64,000 bases of DNA from Prostheceraeus crozeri (Eukaryota; Platyhelminthes; Polycladida; Euryleptidae). Below, in pieces: positions 34,110 through 44,478 of this stretch. A model generated the notes under the pieces. The model searched no databases and had not been told where the DNA came from. It was given only the letters and a program-made list of their open reading frames with translations. The stretch is from assembly GCA_907163375.1 (NCBI GenBank), contig CAJQUW010000492.1, forward strand, positions 1-64,000, written 5' to 3'. The translations under genes and the position numbers were made by a program. The first letter of the stretch is position 1. Each line of letters opens with the position of its first letter.

Positions 34110-35696
34110 ATTTTGTACCATATTTATCAGCACAAGGCAATGATAAATCATAGCCTAGTTCTATGATTTTGACCTCCTTATTCAAAAGTCAGTTACTTTT
34201 ACAGTTTTTGATTCAGCTGTGGAAGCAGTTAGTTCCAGATACAATTCTGCTTTGTTCAATTTGATTGTGCCATTGACGCATGAATGACAGGAATTAACAA
34301 AGCCAAAGCATGATAAAACACTAGGCCTAACGAACACTTAACCACACACCAGGGAGATTGTAAAAGAGGTCGAGGAAAGTTGTTGGGTGATGCGCCAGCA
34401 CCAATCAAATTTTGTATCTCAACATGTGCGATGAATAATGAAGGTTTAGAACAGTAGAAATGTCAATTAAGAAGACAGCACTAAAATCGTTTTCGAATTT
34501 CCAGGAAACACGGATGAAGCAATTAATGACCTTCAAATGTAATAATGGTAAACTAATGGAGTTATAATTAGCAAGACAACTGCCACAAAATTGTTCACAA
34601 AAATTCAAAGAAATATAATATGTTTCTCAAGCAAACAATCTTAAGTAATAAGCTATCAAAGATAACCAAAACAGTAACACAAATTAGCAAGTTAAGTTGA
34701 ATTAACTGGACAATTTTATGTTCAAATCCGGAACCGATGAAGAATAAGAAATAAGTGGCTAGTAAGCAAATGAAAACCAAATGGATCAAGGAAATGCATT
34801 CTATCGTGATATCAACGCTACGTAATATTAACTATTCTAATATGGTATATCACCTTTTTTCCAGTATATGAATCGAACCAATTGTGATATTGGTATAGAG
34901 CATGCTCTCTCATCAAGTGTGAAAGTAACTGAAATATTCTTACAAATGAGCATTTCAGCTATTTTCACACTTTCATAGCAAAACTATGAAGTTATGGAAA
35001 TTTATTCTTTTATGTCCTATGAAAGAATAACTCATAACTATGGTACAAGTAGATTTAATCCATTCAAATTGTGATAATGAATAATTTTACTCATTGGTTC
35101 TTGCTGTAGTTCAAATTGACTGATTGCTCTGTTTTGTTTAATTGCAAATAATTTTTCATAACCCATGGCAATGCACAGTGGACGCCTAGGCGATATTTAT
35201 TCATTTGTCCAAGATGTTTATTATCCCATTAATCACAAGACCTGCAGAGTAATTCACAAGATCTGCAGAATAATTGAATATATTGTTATTCAAATAGAAG
35301 CAAACATCTGCCGGATTTCCAAATTTTCGCATCTGACAAACTTTGCCCAATTCCTTCCTATTGATAAACTTGAAGTAATTCGTTGATTAGATCAGTTGGT
35401 AGTTTATAAGAGATGGGCTAATCCATTTCTTTCAAGTGTCTTCTTCTCCTCCCACTCTCTCAATATTCCGAAAACTTGTTGATTAGTAACCTAGTCAGCG
35501 GTGACAGATGAGCATTTCAATGAATTCTTCAGTTTACTGACTTATCTTGTCGGTTGAGAGTCTCATGCACATTCAGAAATTGAATTGAATCTTCAGAAAT
35601 AGAATAATTACGAATTGATGTTTCGGATGATAGGCATAGATTGGAAGAATGAATTTCTGAATGGAAAACATTTTGAGTTGCAGCGCGACTGCAATA
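34110..35696. other. Gene-free stretch with small inverted repeats
   Basis: Two modest hairpins lie at about 34916-34972 (AGTGTGAAAGTAACTGAAAT and mirror) and 34973-35042 (CATAGCAAAACTATGAAGTT and mirror). No coding region was recognised. Confidence 0.4.
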
Positions 35697-35758
35697 CAGC
35701 AGACAGACGAAGGTTCTGCAGGGAACGAGGCCGAAAGCTAGACTTTCACTCCGGCTGC
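35697..35758. mobile_element. Family C end fragment
   Basis: GGTTCTGCAGGGAACGAGG followed by CCGAAAGCTAGACTTTCAC is the terminal segment of the foldback family seen at 22, 31 and 51 kb. The rest is missing. Confidence 0.65.
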
Positions 35759-35814
35759 TAGGAATCTGCACCTCATGATACGCGCGAGTTGGAACCGGGC
35801 TGCTTTTCCGTATG

Positions 35815-36590
35815 CCCTCAACCCGAGACCGGCCCGGCCCGGCCCCGCTTGCACTCCAAAATATGAGGCCCTGGCCCGGCCCGGATGAATTTTGTATCTG
35901 TGCCCGCGTCAGAAAGTTTATCGTTTTGCGCACTGTAGCATCCTTAACAAGGATATCAATTACGCTAGTTGAGTGTAATTGCCTTAAGAATCATTCCAAA
36001 CGTCTAATTGTTTATCACGTGATCTAATGTTTTAGGGCCTCTGTGCCATCTGTCAGTAAATTGACAACTGTTGAGCAGTAGGATGAATTTTAAACATTTG
36101 ACACACAGTGAATTTTCATTTCTTTTAAATGTTGTACATACACTTGTATATAACGTCTATGACAAATAATTTGTAACTTATTTGATGTGCTGCAGCTGTC
36201 ATTGTTGTTAGTTACATTTAGCTTAGAGCGTGGAAAACGAATTGCACTGAAGACATGAAGCCTATTTGAAAAGTGAGGTCATTAAGTTAAAAGTTGAACT
36301 AAGTATTGAATCGACTCTTTTGACCAAAATTCCAGGGAAGTGTTACTTACTTATCGTCTATCGATTGTTGTTTCTGCTTGAGAAAGCATATTTATGACCA
36401 TCCCGTCGTATTCATTTCATGTCATTGCGAACAAAGTTGATGAGCCACCATGTAAAAATGATTCAGAGCATTTAAATGATCAAATGATGAAGATATTCCT
36501 ACTTTCCGACATAATAAATATCGGTGGCCCGGGTACTAGATATTTCAGGCCTGGCCGGCCCGGCCCGGTTCCAGTTCTGGGTGAGAGTCT
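35815..36590. mobile_element. Putative element with CGGCCC-rich inverted ends
   Basis: The left end carries repeated CGGCCCGGCC motifs (35832-35890), the right end (36525-36570) the reverse complement type. Both share GAGGCCCTGGCC / GGCCTGGCCGGCC and an AAATAT spacer. The AT-rich middle has no coding content. The layout resembles the hAT element at 44.5-46.8 kb with its GGCTCC arrays, but no TSD could be fixed. Confidence 0.4.
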
Positions 36591-36718
36591 AACCCATTAT
36601 GGATGGAAATTGTCAGTAATAACACTGCACTTGTTAACTGACCCACAGACAACCACATAGAAGTTGCGAACTAATTACTGTTATAATATTGCTATATTCC
36701 CCTTTAAGCAATAAAGTA

Positions 36719-36776
36719 GTTGAACCAAAATCTATGCAGAAATCGAGTGCGCGTTAGCGTAGATTTTGAGTTCAAC
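36719..36776. repeat. Hairpin, tip GAGTGCGCGTTAGCG
   Basis: GTTGAACCAAAATCTATGC pairs with GCGTAGATTTTGAGTTCAAC. Another AT-rich-arm, GC-rich-tip hairpin. Confidence 0.75.
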
Positions 36777-37054
36777 AGCATCATCTTAGTTTAGCTAAGT
36801 TTAACTATTGGGAGCAGCAGTTGCCTAATTTTGATGTCTATTAAGTCACAGAATATTTCTTTGCACAATAGATGTATTTCTAACAGATATCTAAATTCAA
36901 TGGCTAGGAACATCCTGTTTCCATTTTTTGTCATTTCCAGTTGTCATAATAGTTAGATTCCAATTGGTGAATGACATTTACTTTCATTGCGTTGCTTCGG
37001 AATAATACACGATAACGGAAGGCTTTATCAAAGCTTTATATAGCTTTATCAAAG

Positions 37055-37258
37055 GCTTTGTACCTAATGGAATGTAACAACAACAAATGTGATAAACAAT
37101 ATATTGGCGAAACCTCGAGAACAATGAGATCAAGAATATATGAACATTCAAAAGGCCCAGAATCACATGGTCAATACTGCATTGAAACTTCAAAGAGGTC
37201 AAAACAAGGCCGACCGAAATACTGCTTAATCTCATTGATTCTGTGTAACTTTTAAGTT
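37055..37258 (+). pseudogene. Penelope-like element GIY-YIG endonuclease fragment
   Basis: The reading MYLMECNNNKCDKQYIGETS followed by RTMRSRIYEH is the N-terminal half of a GIY-YIG nuclease: Tyr in YLMEC, the QYIG block, and the catalytic Arg helix RSRIYEH. In Penelope-like retroelements this domain is fused to the C-terminus of the reverse transcriptase and nicks target DNA. The catalytic Glu half and the whole RT are missing or unrecognisable, so this is a dead fragment. The 65-codon frame ends at 37255. Confidence 0.7.
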
Positions 37259-37434
37259 TTTTCCTTTTTTACAGATTTTCTTTTTTTAATCATTTTGATA
37301 TCTTAGGCAATCCATGATTTTGTTGAAATTCTGTTTTACCATACCCATGCTTTACAAAGGTTCTAGGTTGTATTCCTTAGATAGCTTAGTTTAAATTTTC
37401 TTAATGATATTCAATACAATTTCCATTTTCTGTT

Positions 37435-37469
37435 TCCCCTGATAAAGGCTAAACCGAATTATTGGGAAT
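37435..37469 (+). ncRNA. Degenerate hammerhead-like motif after the Penelope fragment
   Basis: CCCTGATAAAGGCTAAACCG followed by AATTATTGGGAA. It resembles the hammerhead order (CUGAUGA, stem II, GAAA) with the core altered to CTGATAA and GAAT. TTCCC and GGGAA can form stem I. Penelope-like elements are known to carry minimal hammerheads in their pLTRs, and this site lies 180 bases past the endonuclease fragment. Probably inactive. Confidence 0.35.
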
Positions 37470-38508
37470 ATACAACTATACGGTCGTAGAAAATTGTTTT
37501 GTCATCATTCTTAAATGAATGAATCCCGATCGATGGCGACAAAAGATCAAATTCAAAAGGATATAGCTTGTTGATTGAGACATTACTGTACAACAATGAA
37601 ATAAACGTTTAAAATTGGAGTTTATTTTTTGTGCGCTTTGTAAGTACCTTGGTGATATACTTTGAATTAACACATTGCCATAAATTCCACGCTTTGATAA
37701 CTGCGCATAACATCATCACACTCTCAGATAAACGATCGAATTTAGTTGAATTCAGATGACGATTCATAAGATTACAATGTGAAGATCTCGGATGTGTAAA
37801 AACCATCATAATTCGCAAGGAATAAATATTATCATCGTCAGCTTTTAATTGAATAGCTGTTCGGAGAAGATTTCCTTCTCTTTGATGTTCAAACACAAAA
37901 GCAAAAACAACTCAATTTACTGCTTAGCGCTTGCGATTATAGCTCAGTACATTGTATTCAGCTCAGGAGAACATGGCTGAACATTAATACAACTTGTTAG
38001 CTCCTCTCTTGTTGCATGGACACAAATTGATAGAATAAGTTGATGGAATGGACACAAATAGTTCGAATATTGCTGTAAACGTAAATGCATGGGATGAAAT
38101 AAAATTGACTGCTGCTATGGCTCTGATCGCGGTTATGCGATTTGTGGCATTTGTTTATGAATAATTAAAATTACGCAAAATGGCATAGAGATCGTAGAAC
38201 AGCATTTATGGAACAATTGATGCTGCTATTTAGCTTCCCCACAGATTGTTACCTGTCAATATCTGTTAATCACTTCACTTTCATCATCCTTCATTTTTTT
38301 AGTTCGCATCTCACTGCATAGGTTGTTCATAGAACGTCTTAATCCGCCTGTCCTGTCATCATTCTGTAACCATTCATATTTCATGCTTCTCTCTCTCTCA
38401 AGAACTGAACAGCGTTTATTGACCGATTAGGCCCAAACATGATGATAGAAACATCTCATCGATGATAGAAATGAGACTACCGTTTACATGCATGATGTTT
38501 GGAAGGAT
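37470..38508. other. Gene-free stretch
   Basis: Only short frames on the minus strand (37476-37673, 37609-37896), without motifs. Confidence 0.35.
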
Positions 38509-38581
38509 GAATTACAGAAAGGCACTGCTTTAGCGTCCCTTCCACTTGCCTGCGTTAAAGCAGTGCTTTCTTGGCTAATTC
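38509..38581. repeat. Hairpin immediately upstream of the SINE
   Basis: GAATTACAGAAAGGCACTGC, continuing TTTAGCG, pairs with GCGTTAAAGCAGTGCTTTC, continuing TTGGCTAATTC. It ends only eight bases before the outer inverted repeat of the ribozyme-bearing SINE. Confidence 0.8.
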
Positions 38582-38588
38582 ACGCTCT

Positions 38589-38725
38589 CAACAGATGGTC
38601 CGGTGGCTTTGTGGTTAGGGGGTATGCTTGCACGGCCCCTAGCTCCAATGCCGCGAGTTCAAACCTACCCACGACTGATGAGGCCCAATAGGCCGAAACA
38701 TGTCTCGTGGTGGTTACATCTGTTG
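38589..38725 (+). mobile_element. tRNA-derived SINE (or retrozyme-like unit) with hammerhead
   Basis: A 137-bp unit delimited by CAACAGATG (38589-38597) and its exact reverse complement CATCTGTTG (38717-38725). A tRNA-like head has an A-box-like GTGGCTTTGTGGTTAGGGG (from about 38603) and a B-box-like GAGTTCAAACC (38655-38665), about 50 bases apart as in RNA polymerase III promoters. The cloverleaf itself is not conserved. Directly after the B box comes a complete hammerhead core. An AT repeat tail follows. Compare the schistosome SM-alpha SINE-like elements, which also join a pol III promoter and a hammerhead. Confidence 0.65.
38669..38710 (+). ncRNA. Hammerhead ribozyme, type I, minimal (Penelope/retrozyme style)
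   Basis: Self-cleaving RNA motif with every conserved core position. Stem I is CCACGA (38669-38674) with TCGTGG (38705-38710), six perfect pairs. Core CTGATGA lies at 38675-38681. Stem II is GGCC/GGCC (four pairs) around loop CAATA. GAAA is at 38695-38698. Stem III is very short (A-U and C-G pairs across a two-base AT loop), then the GTC cleavage triplet ends at C38704. Such two-pair stem III forms are known from Penelope-like elements and retrozymes and usually act as dimers. Perfect stem complementarity argues that function was kept until recently. Confidence 0.8.
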
Positions 38726-38939
38726 ATATATATATATGTATTCGTATAAACAAGCACAAAACTGGAAATAGCAATTATTGAAAAGAACACCCTTTAAAAA
38801 GAGTGAACAGTAGAAGCGAATGCCCATGACAGTCATCACAGTGAAAAGCAGGGCGAAGAGCGACAGGACCGATGAAGCAAATTGCACCTACGAACAACAG
38901 TTAAGATGTGAAACTTAACACATACTTGGAAGGAAAAGG

Positions 38940-39852
38940 GAATTTATCAGCAGGGTTTCAAAAGCAAGGACAATCGATCTCTGATGTCAACAAATGAGTG
39001 AGGAATGAAGCATCTGCAGTGTAGTCTGTCAGTAGAAGTCAATACTAATAATATTGCTTTTCTTTGTCTTTTGTGTCTTACTCCCGGATCAGTCACCGTA
39101 TCAGTGAATGATCGCAGTGACAAATTTCCAGAAAACCCCATCTTAACGGTCACTCTGGCAGCATTAAGTGGTTGCTCGATAGCTTAATTAGGCCCCTGAG
39201 CCCCCAAATGATACAATTATGGAGATTGACACTACCCTGCAACTCGAAATGGGCCTCGTCACTCCAAATGATGTCCTCCAATTGTCCATCGTTATCCAAA
39301 AGCCACTCCGCGAACTGCACTCTCTTTTCCTCTTGCTCTTTTGAAGGTGTCTGACCACACTGAGGTTTGTATGATTACAGCTTCAGTTTCCTTATCAGAG
39401 CACAGCTCAGGATTGCATTCCTTTTTGAACATGTATAATGCTGTAGTAGCACTACATGATGCCAAGGGTAACAGCGAACGATGTTAATCTTGTCTTGCAA
39501 CTCCATTGAAAGCAACAATGATGTCGATTGAATTCTTCTGACTTTGAATTTTTGAGTGAATACTATTGATTGAATTTCACAGACAAGAGCATAGACATCT
39601 AACATCTCATGAGTAGTCGCAATAGGCTTGGCATTTGAAAAATACTCTTAAAAATAGAAGGGTAGGGTCTAGATCCTATGTTACCTTCAAGGGTTGACCT
39701 GAGACATGAACACTGACTGTATCTTGTCAAAGTCGAATACTTACAAAACCCCATATAAGATACTCAATAGAATCTATGATACAAAGCTAAATTGAAGAAT
39801 TCTACTCATTAAGAATTTATTTCAAATTTGATCGGAATTCCGGGACGCCCTG
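38940..39852 (-). mobile_element. Mariner-like element, third remnant
   Basis: The minus-strand left terminus at 39852 reads CAGGGCGTCCCGGAATTCC after a TA, similar to the terminus at 21222. Then MELQDKINIVRCY (start of transposase), and further on RVQFAEWLLDNDGQLEDIIW followed by SDEAHFELQGSVNLHNC, which holds the first catalytic Asp, then AARVTVKMGFSGNLSLRSF. The helix-turn-helix middle seems deleted, and the second and third acids are not seen. Old fragment of the group at 21.2 and 29.6 kb. Confidence 0.7.
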
Positions 39853-39855
39853 TAG

Positions 39856-40572
39856 TCTTTATTTGAATAGTGTCGGATCTCTAAAGTTTGTCAGTGAATT
39901 TGTCAGTTTTGCACATGATTTCATAGAAATCGGGTCAGAATCAAATGGTGATATTAAGCAACTTGTCTAATAGATAGATGGAAATATAAAGGCAAACGCT
40001 ATCTGATGCTTTCCTTTCATGTTCCTTTGTCAATGAGTTCATCAATAGCATGAACTTGCTTGAATCTTCAAATATCGTCACAGTTATATAGGAATCGTAT
40101 CAAGAGGCACTTAATCAGGATAATGACTACTGTTTGCATGCCAACGATTCGATAGTTTAATTTACCAATTACGCAAGTTTGCGTTGCCTTAAAAGCAATT
40201 GCAGTTTCATGATCGATCACCATCGGCTAGGAATGGAATCAATGCAAGTCTTTCTGATGCTCTGTTGAGGACAAATTGATGCGAAACGAAATATGTCTTC
40301 AGTATTATTCTTAAAATAATATTTGCAAGAAAGATCATTATGAGTACATCGGTCCTGATGTGTTCCACTCTCTGCTCTGAGAACATGACTACCTGCGCCT
40401 AACTTGAGTACATTGTCATTCTTGATTTTACTACCAACTAAATATAGATATTCCTTCACTTCGCAGTGAAATCTACATCGGTCTAGATAGCTCGGTCATG
40501 GGCGCCATACCGAGATATGTGAAAGCACGAATAGATTATCAATCACTGCTCTGCCCATTCCCCAGCCTGACT
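39856..40572. other. Gene-free stretch
   Basis: An 80-codon minus-strand frame (40217-40459) has no recognisable motif. Nothing else was noted. Confidence 0.35.
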
Positions 40573-40574
40573 TA

Positions 40575-40922
40575 GGGTAAAGCCACATGACGAGTTTTTG
40601 ATCTGCGCTGTAGCCGCTCTGTGAAAATGTTTGTGTTTCAATCGGAGCGGCCACACTAGTAGCTCCAGCTGCGCTGTGGCAGCTTTTCACTGCTAGCTTC
40701 GAGCTGCGATAATTTCTGTCTCAATTATCACAGGTTAAAGCTCTAGTGGTGGGATGATATATTTTTATAACTAACGCAGTAAACCAGCAATTCTGACGAG
40801 TGGCGAGCGGTAATCAACCTGTACGGCTCATTATGAGGCCGCGTAACTCTCACAGCTCAAAGCTTAACAAAGCTGTACGTCGCTGCTAGCTTTAAAACGC
40901 AGCTCGTCATGTGGCTTTACCC
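40575..40922. mobile_element. 348-bp MITE, TA target
   Basis: TIRs GGGTAAAGCCACATGACGAG at the left and the exact complement CTCGTCATGTGGCTTTACCC at the right (20 of 20). TA flanks both ends (40573-40574 and 40923-40924). Internal GCTGTAGC- and CAGCTGCGCTG-type motifs form weaker pairs. No coding region. A TA target with GGG ends fits Tc1/mariner-like or ISL2EU-like mobilisation. The perfect TIR suggests youth. Confidence 0.8.
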
Positions 40923-40924
40923 TA

Positions 40925-42046
40925 AGGGTAAAGTAGTCTTAAAGTTAAAGTTACCCTTAGTCTTTAACCTAGTCATACCGGGAACTGAAGCTTGAAACAC
41001 AGTATCAATAATCACAACTTGTAGTGGATGAGTCTTTCCAGCTATTTTAATGTGTCTGTTTGATATCATGAGAATAATGAACATAATCAATCTACATGAC
41101 TTGATGAAAATAATATGCAACTTTCCTGGCGTTTAATTGTCTATTGTGTATGAATAAGCAGAAGGTGAAAAGTCCAGTTTATATATTTTTTTGACCATTC
41201 GGTCTCAGACACTCATCTTTTGACTTCTTTTCAAGTTCAAACGCTCTGATCGACATGGCTGTATTTCTTTATCAAAATCTGGTATGGCCTTCCTTTCATC
41301 AAAGAAAGTGAAAAAATGATAATCAAAGAAATTCATAAAATCAACAACATTCCTAGCAAGGCTAAAAACACACCATATTTCAGATCCTAAATAGCTGACT
41401 AAAATTTGAAAAATAAAGATGCTATTCCCTCAAGCGTGTGTTCCTCATTGGTGTGTGAATTGAGCACTCTGAGAAGTGCTTATCGGATAGTCATATACTC
41501 GCCGCATATAAAACTCGTATAAACGAACTCATCAAAGGTCGGCACATTTTTATCCCCCCACCACACAACAGGTTCAAAATGCTCATGCGGACAAGCTGCG
41601 CTGATAATAGCAGAAACCTATTTCATCAAACAATAAGAGGCTACTAAGAAACCAGAAAATATCAGAAGAACTGCTTTTATTTTAATTGAACTACTTGCTT
41701 CTAGCCGTTTGATAATGCTTGGAGATGTGTGCATAAACTCGAAAGCGCTGGCCCAATAAAGTGCTACAATTTGCTCGAGTGTATTTGCAGAACAATTTCA
41801 AGTAAAGGTAGGTCGCTAACTCATCGAATGATCAAAAGTTGTTACTTTACTTCATAAATAGTATGCATTTTCGAGCTGTCTTCATTCCATGAAACATTTG
41901 TCGTTGACTCACATTGATATTGTCAACTATTTGCTCTTGATGTTAATGCATGGGAAAGTTGAATGTGATATTAAATATTGCATGGATAATCATAAGGTGT
42001 AAATTGATTAATGATGATAACTAAAACTCATTTCGGATACGTGCGA
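40925..42046. other. Gene-free stretch
   Basis: A short inverted repeat AAGGGTAAAG / CTTTAACC-like lies directly after the MITE. Otherwise no gene or repeat was seen. Confidence 0.35.
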
Positions 42047-42851
42047 CAGGGTTGGAGCCAGACCGGCGATCGGTGAAGTGAAAACCGGCCGAAACTAAAC
42101 TGGCGTCTCTGTAACCAGCTAACTGGATAGCAGCTGGCCAACTTAGACCGCATCATTCGATTGCTCGACTTCTATATGGCATTAGGATGGCTTGCCGGTA
42201 CTCCGGATAGACAAGAGTTCCCGATGAAGCGCGAAGGTGCTGATTTTTATCAATTTCTATCCAAATTGATCTTCCTTCAGATAATTAGAGAAATAGTTGC
42301 ACATCCATTTTTATACGCATATGAAAAAGAGTGAGCAGTAAGGCGTGTAATGCTTTATCCAAGATAGGGAATAATTGTACGATGGATAGGCCATTGAACA
42401 CACAAAATTAATTTATGTTGGAGTATGCCATTCCGAAAACTCTATTTGAGATCGAGTAGGACTTAAAATTAGATGTGTAAGTAGATAATTGCTGATGGAT
42501 TAGTACTGAATCAGTATCGACATACACTTGATGCCGAAAAAACAACTATGAAAACTTTGTGGTACTCATTACGGAAAATCAAGCTTCAGCTACTGTACAA
42601 TCAGAATCCTGGAGCAAAAACAGCCGTGAATTCAGTAATACATAGACTTATTACCTTAACTTATTAATGTATACTTCAAATTATTTGTCTTTGAACATAA
42701 TTCGCTACAAAACGAAAAGAACAACAAAAGTCAATGAATTTTCATCATGAGTCATCGCCTACCAGTTTTTCCAAGTTCCTAAGCTGCTTTATCATCGCCA
42801 ATCGGACGGCCGGTCTTCAAAAGTTTTGGTCCGCGGCCGGCTCCAACCCTG
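42047..42851. mobile_element. hAT-like non-autonomous element, 805 bp
   Basis: Termini CAGGGTTGGAGCCAGACCGG and, inward from the right, CAGGGTTGGAGCCGGCCGCG share 13 outer bases. Both subterminal zones hold ACCGG/GGCCGG motifs. Flanks ACGTGCGA and ACTTCCGG agree at 5 of 8, so the TSD is either eroded or misjudged. AT-rich interior without transposase. Confidence 0.6.
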
Positions 42852-43377
42852 ACTTCCGGTACATCTTCGATCGTGAAATGAATCATGCCAAGACCCATAG
42901 AAATGCGATATTTTATGTTTTTCAAGAGGACTGGATTGCTGGTATTTGCTTTGCATAATAAGTTAGGAATCAACGCTAATCACTAAGAGTTGTTTGTTTA
43001 CGATTGCAAAAATCTGCGGCTCATCTAGAATCTAGGAAAGGATTTTTTAATTTGATAGCAGACAGTCGTCAGTAATGAGGCAGTTATGCGTCTGAAGATA
43101 ATGAATTTTCCAATCCTTTATCCTTTTTCAAATGTATAAGCTTTGCACGACAACAGCTACGGAAATCACATTTATTCAAACTAAATTATTTTATGAATTT
43201 TGAATTGATATATTTGTATTGATTATCACTTATGTTATTATACAAATAGATCTACATGCACACATACGGCAGTGAGACCAGACGTCACGGATTCCACAAC
43301 CAAAAGCAATGAACTACAAAGTTTTATTCGCCGATACGAGGAGTCACTCGCATACTTGGAATACAATGTAAATCGTA
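42852..43377. other. Unassigned stretch before the 296-bp array
   Basis: No gene seen. Ends with AATGTAAATCGTACGCTACC, the diverged start of the tandem repeat that follows. Confidence 0.35.
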
Positions 43378-44067
43378 CGCTACCAAACCGTTGACATGCC
43401 TCCTACCAAATGCTTCTCTTTCTTCCTGTAGTCACACTTGTATCATAATCAACTGTAGATCAAATACTTTTCAAAAGCTGATGTCAGATGTGAGTATTTC
43501 TTGCAGATTTTGTGCAAGGAATTTGTTCATAGTTCTGTTCAGAGTGCCCAAAAGCACTCAATTTAGTGACAACCCCGCACTGTAAACCGTAAGCTACCAA
43601 CACGATGGAATACTTCCTTCCAAATGCTTTATTGCTTTTCATTTGGTAGCGTTTTTTCTGTCTGGTAGCAACAACCAGACCTGCATGGTGCCTACGAGAT
43701 GATTCTCTTTCTCCTAGTTGCATAAGTATGCTAATAAAGCATAATCAACTGTAGATCAAATACTTTTCATAAGCTGAAGTCAGATGTGAGTATTTCTTGC
43801 AGATTTTGTGCAAGGAATTTGTTCATAGTTCTGTTCAGAGTGCCCAAAAGCACTCAATTTAGTGACAACCCCGCACTGTAAACCGTAAGCTACCAAACCG
43901 ATGGAATACTTGCTACCAAATGCTTTATTGCTTTTCATTTGGTAGCGTTTTTTCTGTCTGGTAGCAACAACCAGACCTGCATGGTGCCTACCAGATGCTT
44001 TTCCTTCTTCTAGTTGCATAAGTATGCTAATAAAGCATAATCAAATGTAGGTCAAATACTTTTCATA
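43378..44067. repeat. Tandem repeat, period 296 bp, about 2.3 copies
   Basis: The unit beginning near TAATCAACTGTAGATCAAAT recurs at 43446, 43742 and (partial) 44038, an exact spacing of 296. Copies are highly similar. Each unit contains CACTGTAAACCGTAAGC and an 11-bp stem GCTACCAAATG / CATTTGGTAGC. Matching 79-codon minus-strand frames in each unit (43484-43723, 43780-44019) are by-products of the repeat. Confidence 0.9.
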
Positions 44068-44478
44068 ATATTGTATGATGAATGATACCAAATTTCTACT
44101 GTTAGAGTTGAGAATTAAGAGCATGAGTTGAAATCAATGCTATCAATAACTGTTTATCCGATTTACATGATTTACATGGTAATTTCAAAGTTTGCAGTGG
44201 AATGACTTATGGTAGATTTCAAATTTAGACTTCATTTTCTAGCAATCTTTCTAATTTATTTTCATGACGATTCCGTACATCTAAGAACTTTCAAAGTTTA
44301 CGTTTTGCATGCTAGAAATTCGCTCACAGTTTTGAAGCACCATTCCCTATTACTTCTTGAACTTAATTGTATTTTGTCATGATGCACATACATTGCGAAT
44401 CATTTGAGATGATTTTGAAGGTTATAGACACCTATGTCATTCCATACCTGTGACAGTCTCAAAAATGATGCTTCCTAG

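Noticed and set aside
43484-44019. Two similar 79-codon minus-strand ORFs suggesting a gene pair
   Set aside because: They arise from the 296-bp tandem repeat; no protein motif.
43378-44067. CRISPR-like array
   Set aside because: The units are 296 bp, continuous and without unique spacers, in a eukaryotic setting.
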